Shown one piece after another: positions 11,152 to 19,258 of a DNA stretch of 64,000 bases. The number at the start of each line of letters is the position of its first letter. Position 1 is the first letter of the stretch. Made by a program: the position numbers and the translations under genes. Below the pieces are notes generated by a model that saw only the letters and a program-made list of their open reading frames with translations, did not search any database and was not told the origin of the DNA. Source of the DNA: Humisphaera borealis (GTDB lineage Bacteria > Planctomycetota > Phycisphaerae > Tepidisphaerales > Tepidisphaeraceae); NCBI RefSeq assembly GCF_015169395.1, contig NZ_CP063458.1, positions 7,125,893 through 7,189,892 on the forward strand. The letters are read 5' to 3'.

Positions 11152-11171
11152 CTGGGGTACTAGGATTCGAA
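11152..11171. other. attL: 20-bp core copy of the tRNA-Gln 3' end
   Basis: ctggggtactaggattcgaa is identical to 49,004-49,023, the last 20 nt of the tRNA-Gln gene including the T-arm and acceptor strand. The flanking bases differ on both sides. Only the 3' end is present, so this is not a second tRNA. Together with the integrase 76 bp downstream it marks the left end of an integrated element. Confidence 0.88.
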
Positions 11172-11220
11172 TCCAATCCGAACTCCGATTTCTGTGATTT
11201 GAACGGACAATTTTGCTTTT

Positions 11221-11239
11221 GTGCTAATCCTGTGCTAAT
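11221..11239 (+). repeat. Left arm-type doublet (two GTGCTAAT units)
   Basis: gtgctaatcctgtgctaat consists of two GTGCTAAT units 11 bp apart. It lies 49 bp inside the att core and 8 bp before the integrase start. The same 19 bases occur in the same orientation at 48,843-48,861. This is the layout expected of integrase or excisionase arm sites; its position may also let the integrase repress its own gene. Confidence 0.65.
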
Positions 11240-11247
11240 GAGTCTTC

Positions 11248-12366
11248 ATGGCGAGTGTGATCAAGCGTAAGAAGTCGTCCAAGGTCTGGACCGGGATCTA
11301 CATTGACCACACCGGACGGCAAGTCTGGAAGGCCCTGTATGCGGACAAGGCCGAGAGTCTGCGCGCCGTGCAGCGACTGGAGGACGCCGCCAAGAGGATC
11401 GCCAATGGCGACATCGATCCTGCGGCGGAGGAACGTCGTCGCGAACGGGCGAAATCCGTACAGGACCATATCAGGGGCTTCGAAGCGTCGATGATTTCCA
11501 ATGCACGCTCCGCCGGCCATGTGTCCTACTCAACGCGAGACGTCGAACTCTTCGTCGCTCACGCCGGCGTCAAGCATGCGGCGGCCGTCACCCGCCAGCA
11601 TGTCGATGCTTGGCGGACGCACTGCCTCGACGTCGGATATCTGGACCCTCGTCGGCTGAAGCGCAAGGAGCGTGACGGCGACGTCCCATTGATTCCCAGT
11701 CCCGATGCCCGACGGACCGTAAATCGCAGGGTCGCTTCCGTCCGTGCCTGGCTGTATTGGTGCCAGCAGGCAGGTGTGATCGATCGCAACCCGCTGCATC
11801 GCTATGGAACTCTGGCGACTGCTGGGCACGAGCGGCGGGGCAGGCGCCGCGCGCTGTCGCGTGAGGAGCTCGACAAGCTTCTCACCGCCACACCGGATGA
11901 GCATCGCCGGCTGGTGTACCGTTTCGCGGCGCTGACGGGGTTTCGCAGGTCGGAGGTTGCAAGTCTGACCGCAGCCAGCTTTGACCTGAAAGAGGCAACG
12001 GTCACTGTCGGGGCACTGCATGCCAAGCGAAAAGATGCCGACCAAACATTGCCACTTCATCGCGAGCTGGTTGGGCCGGTCGGGGCGCTCATAAAAACCG
12101 TCGGTAAAGGCCAGCCCTTGTTCGCCGTCCCGCCGAAGAATGACGTGGTCGCGACGCTCCATGCCGACCTTCGGGCAGCGGGCGTTGAGACGGCTGGCAT
12201 TGTTTTTCACTCTTTAAGACACACCTTCTGCAGCTTGCTAGCGGCCAAACAGATCCGGCCGGAGGTTCTAAAGCACCTCGCGAGGCACAGGGACATAAAA
12301 ACCACATTGGGCTACTACGTTCACTGGCGGTCATCCGACGAACGCGACGCAATCAATGCAATGTAA
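11248..12366 (+). CDS. int: Tyrosine recombinase (element integrase)
   Basis: A 372-residue site-specific recombinase of the phage-integrase family that should insert and excise the element at tRNA-Gln. The N-terminus (about 1-70) resembles an arm-binding region, about 80-180 a SAM-like core-binding domain, and about 200-365 the catalytic domain. Visible catalytic residues are Arg in TGFRRSEV, the HSLRHTF box (HxxR), His in LARHRDI and the nucleophilic Tyr in TLGYYVHW. The gene starts at ATG 11,248, 76 bp from attL, and reads into the element, the usual position for an integrase of a tRNA-targeted island. It converges with the minus-strand HTH gene ending at 12,379. It looks intact. Confidence 0.93.
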   Translation: MASVIKRKKSSKVWTGIYIDHTGRQVWKALYADKAESLRAVQRLEDAAKRIANGDIDPAAEERRRERAKSVQDHIRGFEASMISNARSAGHVSYSTRDVELFVAHAGVKHAAAVTRQHVDAWRTHCLDVGYLDPRRLKRKERDGDVPLIPSPDARRTVNRRVASVRAWLYWCQQAGVIDRNPLHRYGTLATAGHERRGRRRALSREELDKLLTATPDEHRRLVYRFAALTGFRRSEVASLTAASFDLKEATVTVGALHAKRKDADQTLPLHRELVGPVGALIKTVGKGQPLFAVPPKNDVVATLHADLRAAGVETAGIVFHSLRHTFCSLLAAKQIRPEVLKHLARHRDIKTTLGYYVHWRSSDERDAINAM

Positions 12367-12378
12367 CGTCAGGTTGGG

Positions 12379-12993
12379 CTACGGCGCGCCCAGTCCCTCC
12401 AGCCATCGATGGATATCTGTCCGGCACCACCGTACCACCCGGCCGAAAGGTAGGGGCTTCGGCAGTACGCCGGAGGACTTCATTGCCCGGATCTTCCGGG
12501 GAGAAAGTTGCAACAGATGCGCGAGTTCGGCGGGGGTGTAAACGGCGCTCGGCAATGACGGCCGAGGTGCCGGCAATCTCCGCTTCCTGGGCGGTCGCAA
12601 CCTGCTGGGCAATGGCATCGGGGTGGGGTGAAAGTCGCCCGCCTCTTTGAAGGGTCCCGTCGCGAGCGATAGCAAAAAGTCCCTCCACGATCCGCCTGCA
12701 TAGGGGATTCCGGCAGCAGCGGCGAGCTTAATGATCCGATCGTCCATCGGGCTGTCTCCGGCGAACCAAGACGCACTAAGGTGGTTAGGGTCTACAGCGG
12801 ACTGCCCAGCCGCTGTCATCCATACACGGTCCAGCAGTGTTGAACGTTGGGCGTCGAACAGTACACACATTCTGGCAGCAATCAGCGATCCGGCAAAGGC
12901 CGGGTCACTCAAGCCAGCAATCGGATCAATAACGCGCGCCCCGGATCGCCCCGCGCCTGGACCGCCCGGGACAGTCCAGCTGGTCATCGTCAT
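12379..12993 (-). CDS. Protein with C-terminal excisionase-like HTH
   Basis: About 204 residues from ATG 12,993; a TTG at 13,041 would give an N-terminal extension overlapping the upstream small gene, so the ATG was preferred. The last 60 residues, YTPAELAHLLQLSPRKIRAM to VVRWCRTDIHRWLEGL, form a MerR/excisionase-type winged helix (HTH_17) that reads like an Xis or AlpA domain. The N-terminal 140 residues are Pro/Arg-rich and not recognised. It ends 12 bp from the integrase stop in convergent orientation and follows another HTH gene. A recombination-directionality or regulatory role is inferred from domain and position. Confidence 0.62.
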   Translation of the reverse strand: MTMTSWTVPGGPGAGRSGARVIDPIAGLSDPAFAGSLIAARMCVLFDAQRSTLLDRVWMTAAGQSAVDPNHLSASWFAGDSPMDDRIIKLAAAAGIPYAGGSWRDFLLSLATGPFKEAGDFHPTPMPLPSRLRPPRKRRLPAPRPSLPSAVYTPAELAHLLQLSPRKIRAMKSSGVLPKPLPFGRVVRWCRTDIHRWLEGLGAP

Positions 12994-13015
12994 CAGTCGT
13001 CGACGATCAGCGGGC

Positions 13016-13213
13016 TTAGACGATTTGCGACGGCCGGGCAACCGTCACGTTCTTCGTCGCCGCGGCGTCGTGGCGATCCTTCCGATACGCATCGATCGCT
13101 TCGGCGGAAATCCTGATGGTGCCGCGACCGATCCCATACCGCTCGCACTGAAGAAGTCCGCGATCACACAATGCGTACACTAGTGGCAAGGGTGGCCCGC
13201 GGCTTGCTGCCAC
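13016..13213 (-). CDS. Small excisionase-type HTH protein
   Basis: A 65-residue frame starting at GTG 13,213 and bounded upstream by an in-frame TGA. VYALCDRGLLQCERYGIGRG followed by TIRISAEAIDAYRKD is the second half of an HTH_17 domain: recognition helix, wing and final helix. The expected first helix (a DVA-x-LLGVS-like stretch) is not visible, so the gene may be 5'-truncated or use a diverged start. It lies just upstream of the larger HTH gene on the same strand, forming a likely two-gene regulatory unit opposite the integrase. Confidence 0.5.
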   Translation of the reverse strand: MAASRGPPLPLVYALCDRGLLQCERYGIGRGTIRISAEAIDAYRKDRHDAAATKNVTVARPSQIV

Positions 13214-13560
13214 ACGTTCCGCTCATTTACCATCCGCCCACAAACGTGGCATTGAGCTTGATGGTCGTACTTTCGTCTGCATACCATACTGAAGGCGTGG
13301 CGTACCGCAGAATGATTCTGCTCGGACCAACTGATGTCGTACCCGACGCTTTGTTGGTGAACCACGCAGAATTCCGGAATGTCTGGTGGCGGTCAGCCAC
13401 ATCGTGCGCGGTTAGCATATGGCCCGAGCATGGACCGGCGACGTGCTGACTCGGCGGGACTGGCCGCTAACCGCCCCAAGTATTTGTAGCTGTCGACACG
13501 CCGCAGGCATCGCGCCACATGACTCGATTGCCGTAGTCTGAAGCAGAGAGAAAGAGTCCG
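13214..13560. other. Intergenic, no gene recognised
   Basis: This 347-bp stretch lies between the divergent minus-strand HTH genes and the plus-strand gene at 13,579. Short open frames on both strands lack ribosome binding sites and recognisable motifs. It probably holds the two divergent promoters; no convincing operator or hairpin was seen. Confidence 0.5.
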
Positions 13561-13578
13561 GTGAAACGGAGCAAAGCT

Positions 13579-14664
13579 ATGGTGTATGACCCCCTTCCCA
13601 CCTGTGAATTGAACAATGCGTCGCTGGTGGCGGACCTCACTTCGCGGCACCAGGAGTTTGTCGCCATCTATAACTTTCTACAGGACAAGCGCCCGATCGA
13701 ACTGGTCAATGCAATGGAACCGGCAGCTTTGGGGGACTTTCACCAAGCGTTCCCTCAGCAGTCCCTTCTGGAGGTGACCAAATCCCGGGCCTCCAGCGCT
13801 TATGTACTTGGTGCGGGGGGGCTCTATGGCTTGATCGGCAGCCATGCCAAGATGAACGGCTGGACCTTCGGGCGCACCATACTGACGATGGCCTTGCGGC
13901 TGGGCTACAAGCCTACGGCATCCGTCGATGACCTAAAGTGCGCGATCGGCATGTTTCCCGGCGACTCGTTCGAGCCCCTGCGGATCGGCGACGGCTGGAT
14001 TGACGTAAAGAGTCCTACCCCTCCCTGGCTCGAGAAAGAAGAGGTTGAAGTAACCGCCTCATCATCAGCATCGCCGACCTACAAGTTTCAAAAAGACGGG
14101 GAGGTCTTCGTTGTGGCCTTCGACGGCGCGGAAGCCAAACTCCCTAGCGATGTCAATCTGCGGCGACTTCACTATCTGCTGGGGCGCCCCGACCAAGAGA
14201 TACAGTGGCACGAATTGGCAGCGGTTGATGCAGAAGCCCCGCCGTTGAGGGTCGGTTTCAAGACGGCAGATATCAACGATTTGAACCCAGACGGTGGCAC
14301 GACGCCTGATTTTGCTATGGATGGAGAGTACGTCGCAAAAGTGCAGACATATATCGAAGAGGCAGAGAGAGAACTCGAGTATTGCTTGGACCAGGAAAAA
14401 AGAGTTGGCCTGGCAGATGCAATTTCTAGGGCGAAAACACACCTCGTGGGCTCGACCGGCCTTGGCGGGAAGATTCGCGATCTAGGCCAGGGATCCACTC
14501 AATCAAAGGCCGCTAGCGTTGGTAGATCGCTCGCGCGGGGCATCAAACGGCTCCGGGAGCGCGGTCTCGGGGCACTCGCAACCCACCTGGAAAAGAACAT
14601 TGACGCGCCCGGCGAGACATGGAAGTACGCGCCTGAATCACCCGCTCCCGAATGGGAGCTGTAA
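13579..14664 (+). CDS. Hypothetical protein, possible C-terminal winged-helix region
   Basis: A 361-residue soluble protein of unrecognised family. ATG 13,579 is preferred because GGAG lies 7 nt upstream; a GTG at 13,561 would add six residues. There are no signal peptide or membrane segments. The centre (about 175-215) contains KLPSDVNLRRLHYLLGRPDQ, resembling a planctomycete module in which a small winged-helix-like unit (leading hydrophobic strand, then LRYL-x-LLxxP) follows an unrelated N-terminus. The last third (about 250-340) is rich in charged helices that could form a coiled coil. A good terminator follows at 14,693. The function is unknown; an element-borne regulator is only a guess. 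Confidence 0.7.
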   Translation: MVYDPLPTCELNNASLVADLTSRHQEFVAIYNFLQDKRPIELVNAMEPAALGDFHQAFPQQSLLEVTKSRASSAYVLGAGGLYGLIGSHAKMNGWTFGRTILTMALRLGYKPTASVDDLKCAIGMFPGDSFEPLRIGDGWIDVKSPTPPWLEKEEVEVTASSSASPTYKFQKDGEVFVVAFDGAEAKLPSDVNLRRLHYLLGRPDQEIQWHELAAVDAEAPPLRVGFKTADINDLNPDGGTTPDFAMDGEYVAKVQTYIEEAERELEYCLDQEKRVGLADAISRAKTHLVGSTGLGGKIRDLGQGSTQSKAASVGRSLARGIKRLRERGLGALATHLEKNIDAPGETWKYAPESPAPEWEL

Positions 14665-14692
14665 AACGATCTTCGAGAGCTATGAAGATACT

Positions 14693-14728
14693 GCGAGAGC
14701 CGGGAACTTCCCGGCTCTCGCTCTATTT
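14693..14728 (+). terminator. Rho-independent terminator after the 13,579 gene
   Basis: gcgagagccggga and cccggctctcgc form a 12-bp GC-rich stem with a 4-5-nt loop, followed by tctattt. It separates the hypothetical gene from the ParB-like gene. Confidence 0.75.
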
Positions 14729-14886
14729 CAGGGGCCTTCTTCTTGCAGGCATCGGATGACCTGCCAAGAAAAATTCTGCGTGTCCGTAAGCGGACAGGTT
14801 TTGTCTCGCCTTAGGGTTAACGCCGCCGTGTTGGCGGCCACCATCGCGAAATGACGCGACCCAACCCGCTAAGTGCGAGGAGACCT

Positions 14887-15924
14887 ATGACGCTGTCGAG
14901 TGATGATTGTCCGAACAAGCCCGCCGATGCCCCGGTCCCGCCCGTGGAGGCATGCCCCTCCGTGGAGCCGAACACCGCTGCCGATCTTCCCGGCGACCCG
15001 AGTGCCGGCCCGCCGGCACCTGACCCGGTCGAGGAGCTCGATCGTCTGCTCAATTCCCCGAGGCCCCCCGTCGAGGTCCCGATCCTGGACCTCCTGCCGG
15101 TGGACCGCGGCATGCAAGTGCGGGAAGGTTGTAATCCGGATGCCGTGTCGAACTATGCCACCGCGATGAACCGCGGCGACGCCCTCCCGCCGATTCGGGT
15201 CATCAAGGACCGGGGACGCGTCCGTGTCTTCGACGGTTTCCACAGGCTTGACGCCGCAATCAGCCTCGGTCGGGAAAGTGTCGCCTGTACTGTTTACGAG
15301 ATCTCCCGCAACCAGGCCGAGTTGCTCGCAATCAGGAGCAACGTTGTGCACGGGCGGGTTCTGGGCAACGCGGAGAAGGCCGCCGCGGTCAACAAAATGC
15401 TGGCGGGCAGCAACTCTACTTGGAGCGATAACCACATCGCTGGGTTGTGCGGCGTGAGTGCTGCCCTGGTCGCCGCACGCCGCAAGCTGAGCGGTGCCAA
15501 GAGCCCCACCAGGACGGCAGTTAGGCGGGGCGTCCCCTACCAGATGCGCGTTGACAAGATCGGCCGCGCTACCAAGAGTCGGGCCCCTGCGGTCAACGCC
15601 CCGCCCGCATCCGTGCAGCCCCGCTCTACTGCCATCAGGGTCGCTGATCAGTTTCAGAAGCTGGAGGTTTGGGGGCAGCGGGCCGGCGACGACGAATGGC
15701 GATCGCTCGTCGTCGCTATGAGCGATCACGGTGCGCCGCTCACCACGGCCATCGAGACGATGAGCAGCCAGTTCTCGACGCTCCAGAGCGCTACTCTGAG
15801 CCCCGTTCAGGTTGGGGCGGCACGGGCGTCGCTTGAAGCTTTTGACGCCGCATTTCAGCAGTATCTCGAACGGCTTGATGCGGTCATGAAGCGGCAGGGT
15901 ATCGAGGCGTGCCGGGAACCGTAG
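14887..15924 (+). CDS. ParB-like nuclease/partition-domain protein
   Basis: 345 residues from ATG 14,887, chosen because GAGGAG sits directly upstream; an in-frame ATG at 14,851 lacks this. After a Pro-rich N-terminus (about 1-60), residues about 65-150 form a ParB N-terminal domain: VEVPILDLLPVDRGMQV, then ALPPIRVIKDRGRVRVFDGF and HRLDAAISLGRESVACTVYE, including the GxHR-like nucleotide-binding box (DGFHRLDAA). A DNA-binding HTH follows (about 165-200, HIAGLCGVSAALVAARRKL). Such proteins act in partition, plasmid or phage copy control, or as element regulators. No ParA partner is nearby, so a regulatory or nucleic-acid-processing role is as likely as partition. It heads a run of plus-strand backbone genes. 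Confidence 0.8.
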   Translation: MTLSSDDCPNKPADAPVPPVEACPSVEPNTAADLPGDPSAGPPAPDPVEELDRLLNSPRPPVEVPILDLLPVDRGMQVREGCNPDAVSNYATAMNRGDALPPIRVIKDRGRVRVFDGFHRLDAAISLGRESVACTVYEISRNQAELLAIRSNVVHGRVLGNAEKAAAVNKMLAGSNSTWSDNHIAGLCGVSAALVAARRKLSGAKSPTRTAVRRGVPYQMRVDKIGRATKSRAPAVNAPPASVQPRSTAIRVADQFQKLEVWGQRAGDDEWRSLVVAMSDHGAPLTTAIETMSSQFSTLQSATLSPVQVGAARASLEAFDAAFQQYLERLDAVMKRQGIEACREP

Positions 15925-15965
15925 GCCTGCCACCGCCGGACTTGCCAAGATCGGAGTGCATGCCA

Positions 15966-16247
15966 ATGACCGCGCCGGTAGCGACATCGCTTACATCCAT
16001 CGACGGAAGATTGGGCGTTATGACTGAAGAAGATTCCAGATCCGGACTTCCACTGACGGTATCCGAAGCCGCAAGAACGGTGAGCGATATCGTCGGCTCG
16101 GAGGTGGCCCCCAAGGTGCTGAGCGACATGCTGTACCGGCGTGAGCTCGACGATCGGGTCTGTCCGGTGCATGCCGGGAGACGGATGATCCCTCGCCACT
16201 ATCTGGACGTTATTGCTCAGAAGGTCCGGCAGCGTCGGGGGGAGTAG
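15966..16247 (+). CDS. Small HTH-like element protein
   Basis: 93 residues from ATG 15,966 (GGAG 9 nt upstream; the in-frame ATG at 15,960 is too close to it). The core LPLTVSEAARTVSDIVGSEV to PKVLSDMLYRRELDDR, followed by GRRMIPRHYLDVIAQKV, has the layout of a MerR/excisionase-type winged helix: helix-turn-helix, basic wing, closing helix. It follows the ParB-like gene by about 40 bp on the same strand and is closed by a strong palindrome at 16,273. It is probably a DNA-binding accessory factor; no family name is offered. Confidence 0.6.
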   Translation: MTAPVATSLTSIDGRLGVMTEEDSRSGLPLTVSEAARTVSDIVGSEVAPKVLSDMLYRRELDDRVCPVHAGRRMIPRHYLDVIAQKVRQRRGE

Positions 16248-16272
16248 CGAAAGCGGGCGCCCGAGCCGCCCA

Positions 16273-16308
16273 CATTGCAGCGTGCCGTCCAGCCGGCACG
16301 CTGCAATG
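16273..16308. repeat. Perfect 15-bp inverted repeat
   Basis: cattgcagcgtgccg and cggcacgctgcaatg are exact complements around a 6-nt spacer. There is no T-tract on either side, so it is either a factor-dependent terminator or mRNA 3' end, or a binding site for a dimeric protein. It lies 26 bp after the small HTH gene. Confidence 0.7.
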
Positions 16309-16473
16309 CAGGTAGGTTCGACGTCGAGCTGTCTACGTTTTGCTCTCCAAGCGACGATTAACGGGGTGGCTCGCAGCCGCAGCGATCGCATTTTGGCTGC
16401 TTCTACTATCGAAAGAATACAAGCAACGCAAGAGGCACCAAGAGATGAGTTTCAGCTACATCTGCATCCCCCT

Positions 16474-16543
16474 GTCCGTCACCCGTCCGTCAGCGAAAAC
16501 GGACGCCGAGGGGGTCGAAAACCCCCAGTCCGCCACGTCCGTC
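16474..16543. repeat. GTCCGTC repeat cluster 1
   Basis: gtccgtc occurs at 16,474, 16,485 and 16,537, and the variant gtccgcc at 16,528, with an 11-bp step between the first two. The rest of 16,248-16,809 has no recognisable gene. A matching but larger cluster lies at 18,582-18,837. Confidence 0.5.
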
Positions 16544-16809
16544 ACCTCTTCTTCCTTCATGATGATCGAAGACAGACAGAATGGAGACAGGGGAGAGGTA
16601 GTCACCCTCCAGAGCAACCCGCACTCCTGCGGAGGTAGGGCGGCCCCGCTCCGCCGCAGCGTAGCGGCGAAGCCCTGGTAGTTCTTGGCGAGCAGTTTAG
16701 GGGCACCATCTTCATTCTGAGGATGAGATAAGTCCCGCCCATTCTTCGTCACAATACGTTGAACGTCTTAGCGGTCAGCACAAATCGCTTGTGCTGACAC
16801 CTCTCTCAT

Positions 16810-16857
16810 GGCCCGCCGGCGCTCTCACTCTGAGTGTCGACGGGCCCTTCTCTTTTT
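16810..16857 (+). terminator. Hairpin plus T-run just before a ribosome binding site
   Basis: ggcccg pairs with cgggcc, and the inner cggcgctc pairs with gagtgtcg (two G-T pairs) around a short loop, followed by cttctcttttt. The SD of the next gene (aggaggt) begins only a few bases later. This placement suggests a leader attenuator rather than the end of an upstream gene. Confidence 0.6.
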
Positions 16858-16871
16858 CAGGAGGTCTCTCC

Positions 16872-17093
16872 ATGCCCTTGTCCATCAATGTCGGCCTCAG
16901 TCGCAAGGCGAGCCGAGACTATCAGTCGACCGGTTACTCCATCAACGTCACCGCCGAACTCGATCAGGCCCTGCTGGGCCAATGGCCCGCATTGCGCCTC
17001 GTGACAGCCCAGACCATCCCATACGCCCGGCCAACCGCCAGGCTCTGGCCATCACCGGCCGGCCGTACCTGTCCCATTCACAGATGTACCTGA
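16872..17093 (+). pseudogene. Small element protein, apparently 3'-truncated
   Basis: A strong SD (aggaggt) precedes ATG 16,872. The first 35 residues, MPLSINVGLSRKASRDYQST onward to an ELDQALL helix, look like a genuine conserved N-terminus. After about residue 36 the sequence becomes low-quality (LGQWPALRLVT...) and stays open only because it overlaps the next gene in another frame. A deletion joining this gene's start to the 5' region of the nuclease gene explains this. The surviving SD and start may still drive translation into, or couple it to, the nuclease. The family is not identified. Confidence 0.5.
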
Positions 17094-17845
17094 TGCGGAC
17101 CTGTCCCCGAAAGTTTGCCTTCAGCTACGTCGAGAGAGCCCGACCGTCCTTCGTCCCCGCCACGCTGCGGTTCGGCGGCTCGATCCACGCCGCCTTGGAA
17201 CTGCGTTACCGCTGCCGGCTCGAAGGCCTGACCGCGACGCCCGAGGCGTTGCTGTCGGCGTACCACGATGCCTGGCGACGCGAACACCAGCGCGATGGCG
17301 ACATCCCCGTCCGCTTCAACAAAGGCGACGACACGGACACCCTCGCCGCCCTGGCCGATCGCATGCTCCGGTCCTTCCTGGATTCGCCGCTGGCGACGCC
17401 CAAAGGCACCATCCTGGGCGTCGAAGAAGAGCTACGTGTGGAGCTCGTCCCGGACCTGCCCGACCTGCTGGCCCGGGTGGACCTGGTCACGATGACCGAC
17501 GAATCGCTGTTCGTCATCGACTTTAAAACGAGCCGATCGCGGTGGACCGAGCCCAAAGCCCAGGAGTCTGGCGACCAACTTGTGCTCTACGGCCGAACGG
17601 TCGAGGAGCTTGGCCGCACCCTCGGCCTGCCGGTCAAGCTGCACTTTGCGATCATCACCAAGGCGAAAAAGCCGGTGATTCAGCTTCTGCCTGTGCCGAC
17701 TGACCCGACTCGTGTCGCCGCACTTACCGAGTCGGTGAGCCAGGTGTGGCGGGCAATCCAGACCGGGAACTTCTACCCAAGCCCGTCGCCGCAGAACTGT
17801 ACGTCGTGCCCCTTCCGCAGCCGCTGCCCAGTGTTCGCGGGCTGA
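16982..17845 (+). CDS. RecB/Cas4-like PD-(D/E)XK nuclease
   Basis: 287 residues from ATG 16,982, the first in-frame ATG that keeps the N-terminal motif RPYLSHSQMYLMRTCPRKF; the open frame extends to 16,808 but with no SD. Nuclease motifs are visible in order: FGGSIHAALELRYR, EEELRVELVPDLPDLLARVD, LFVIDFKTSRS (metal-binding D..D-x-K) and DQLVLYG (Q motif). One cysteine near the N-terminus (TCPRKF) and three at the C-terminus (CTSCPFRSRC) match the 4Fe-4S arrangement of AddB and Cas4. It probably acts on DNA ends in element replication or recombination. It is not next to CRISPR or cas genes. It overlaps the truncated small gene upstream. Confidence 0.85.
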   Translation: MARIAPRDSPDHPIRPANRQALAITGRPYLSHSQMYLMRTCPRKFAFSYVERARPSFVPATLRFGGSIHAALELRYRCRLEGLTATPEALLSAYHDAWRREHQRDGDIPVRFNKGDDTDTLAALADRMLRSFLDSPLATPKGTILGVEEELRVELVPDLPDLLARVDLVTMTDESLFVIDFKTSRSRWTEPKAQESGDQLVLYGRTVEELGRTLGLPVKLHFAIITKAKKPVIQLLPVPTDPTRVAALTESVSQVWRAIQTGNFYPSPSPQNCTSCPFRSRCPVFAG

Positions 17846-17915
17846 GGCCTCACCTTCCTGATCCCTTGTTTTCAACCACCAACCACCCGCCCCTAGGGCG
17901 GGAGAAGGATCTTCC

Positions 17916-18119
17916 ATGTCGATTATTCCCGTTTCGCGTCTATCCATGTCCGACCTGTCCCGGCTCGGCAACAACCTTCGCTACGCCGAGAACGCGGCTT
18001 CCAACTATGAGCCCGATGCCGACGAGCGAGACCGCAAAGCCGAGCGCCGGCGGCTGGCACCGCTGAACCGCTCGCTCGCCAGCGTCGGTGAGCGGATCGA
18101 CGGCCTCACCCGTGACTGA
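17916..18119 (+). CDS. Small charged hypothetical protein
   Basis: 67 residues with an SD (gggagaagg) before ATG 17,916. It is Arg/Asp/Glu-rich (about 25-55: NYEPDADERDRKAERRRLA) and predicted helical, with no signal or membrane segment. It sits about 70 bp after the nuclease gene and 48 bp before the next small gene, in an evenly spaced series. No family was recognised; spacing, SD and codon use support a real gene. Confidence 0.6.
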   Translation: MSIIPVSRLSMSDLSRLGNNLRYAENAASNYEPDADERDRKAERRRLAPLNRSLASVGERIDGLTRD

Positions 18120-18167
18120 TCGCGGCCGTCGCGACAGCACCATTCCCGACTATTCAAGGAGTTCTCG

Positions 18168-18548
18168 ATGAGTCACCGCCGATATCGCCTGCTCACGGAG
18201 CAGGTCAAGCTGTGCAGCCCGGAGGCGATCCTCCGGGCTGCGTCGTTATGTGATGGGCACAGCATCCTTGCCCCCAAGGCATTTCTCGACGCCGGTCTGC
18301 CACCCGACGTCGTCGCACACCTGACGTCAACGCACGAGTCCGACGGCACGCCAAAGAGCTCGATCTACGTGAACGGACATGCGGTCGAAAAGCTGGAGGG
18401 CGTCTACGGCTTGGACGCCTTGCGGTTCCTGGCGTCGGCGTTGTGCGTGGAGTACCGCAGCGCCATCGGTAGGGGGTTCGAGGCCGCCAACATCCTTCAT
18501 GCTCTTGAGCAGCACCTGCAGCCGACGGTGCCCAAGCCTGCGGCGTGA
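18168..18548 (+). CDS. Hypothetical protein, 126 aa
   Basis: The SD caaggag lies 8 nt before ATG 18,168. The protein is soluble and mixed alpha/beta. Its centre contains STHESDGTPKSSIYVNGHAV and VYGLDALRFLASALCVEYRS, suggesting a compact domain, but no family was recognised. A GC-rich hairpin (gcagcccggagg/cctccgggctgc, 18,212-18,240) lies within the first codons and could influence translation. It is the last intact gene of the left-arm plus-strand series; GTCCGTC repeats begin about 30 bp after its stop. Confidence 0.6.
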   Translation: MSHRRYRLLTEQVKLCSPEAILRAASLCDGHSILAPKAFLDAGLPPDVVAHLTSTHESDGTPKSSIYVNGHAVEKLEGVYGLDALRFLASALCVEYRSAIGRGFEAANILHALEQHLQPTVPKPAA

Positions 18549-18581
18549 GGGTGGGCAGATTCGGCACATCTTCAATCGCCC

Positions 18582-18837
18582 GTCCGTCAGCGTCCGTCGC
18601 CGTCCGCCAGCAGGGGAGGGGCTGTTTTTCCCTGGTCCGTCACGTCCGCCACGTCCGTCACTACCTATCTCTCTTGATTGAAAATGATCGCTAAACCAAC
18701 CTGTCTGGGTCGGGGGGGGGGGCTTCCTGTTGCCGAGCCGTAATCTCTGCGAGAAGAGTAAGCGTAGCTGGCGGACGTGACGGACGGTGACGGGCCAGGC
18801 TTTTCAGGGCTTCGCAACCCTCGTCGGCCTGACGGAC
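18582..18837. repeat. GTCCGTC repeat cluster 2 with inverted half
   Basis: gtccgtc occurs at 18,582, 18,592, 18,635 and 18,653, with gtccgcc at 18,602 and 18,644 (steps of 9-10 bp). The inverted form gacggac follows at 18,779 and 18,831, with ggcggac at 18,770. Between the two halves are an AT-richer stretch (about 18,670-18,700) and a run of 11 G (18,712-18,722). The facing orientation around a spacer is iteron-like and could be an origin, transfer site or regulator target. No gene was recognised between 18,549 and 19,258 apart from the transposase scrap below. Confidence 0.5.
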
Positions 18838-18963
18838 GGCCAGATCAATCCCTCCCAAACGATCCAGACCGGCGATGGAACCTCGCTGTCGCTGCCCTTT
18901 CATAGCAGTGGCGGCACGCTCAGCATCACCCACCCCATCTTCGACACTGTCGAAGATGCGACC

Positions 18964-19109
18964 CATTCCCCAAGACCCGCCGCGGCGTGCCCTTGCCGAA
19001 GTCCACCTGGGCCTCGTCGCCCGGCATCGCGGTCGCCGGTGTGGTTGGAAAGCTCCAGCGGCTTGCCGTCCACAATCTTCACCGGCGTGGGTTGGGGTTT
19101 ACCGTTCAT
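18964..19109 (-). pseudogene. Transposase scrap (IS4/IS5-like)
   Basis: The minus strand reads VKIVDGKPLELSNHTGDRDA followed by a G-rich stretch. This resembles the first DDE aspartate region of planctomycete IS4/IS5 transposases (DGKPL-x6-KDPDA, then G-x-G-KGYKLH). The frame is lost afterwards and neither end is recognisable. It is short and diverged, so the call is tentative. Confidence 0.35.
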
Positions 19110-19258
19110 CCGCCGCCCGACGCATGCTCCTTCGTGGCTGAAAGAGTGCCATGGGCTGGTACTGCGCGTAGCGCAAGGGCTTATGACGATGGCGCATGGT
19201 CCTCTTTTGTCCTCCTGCGGATAAAAAGCAGTCGGCGATGCGGATTGGCAATCGTTCC

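Noticed and set aside
11152..11171. Second tRNA-Gln gene
   Set aside because: Only the 3' 20 nt are present; D-arm and anticodon arm are absent, so it is an att copy.
16456..16752. 98-codon minus-strand frame over GTCCGTC cluster 1
   Set aside because: No SD, no family, and the frame is partly made of the repeat units; treated as non-coding.
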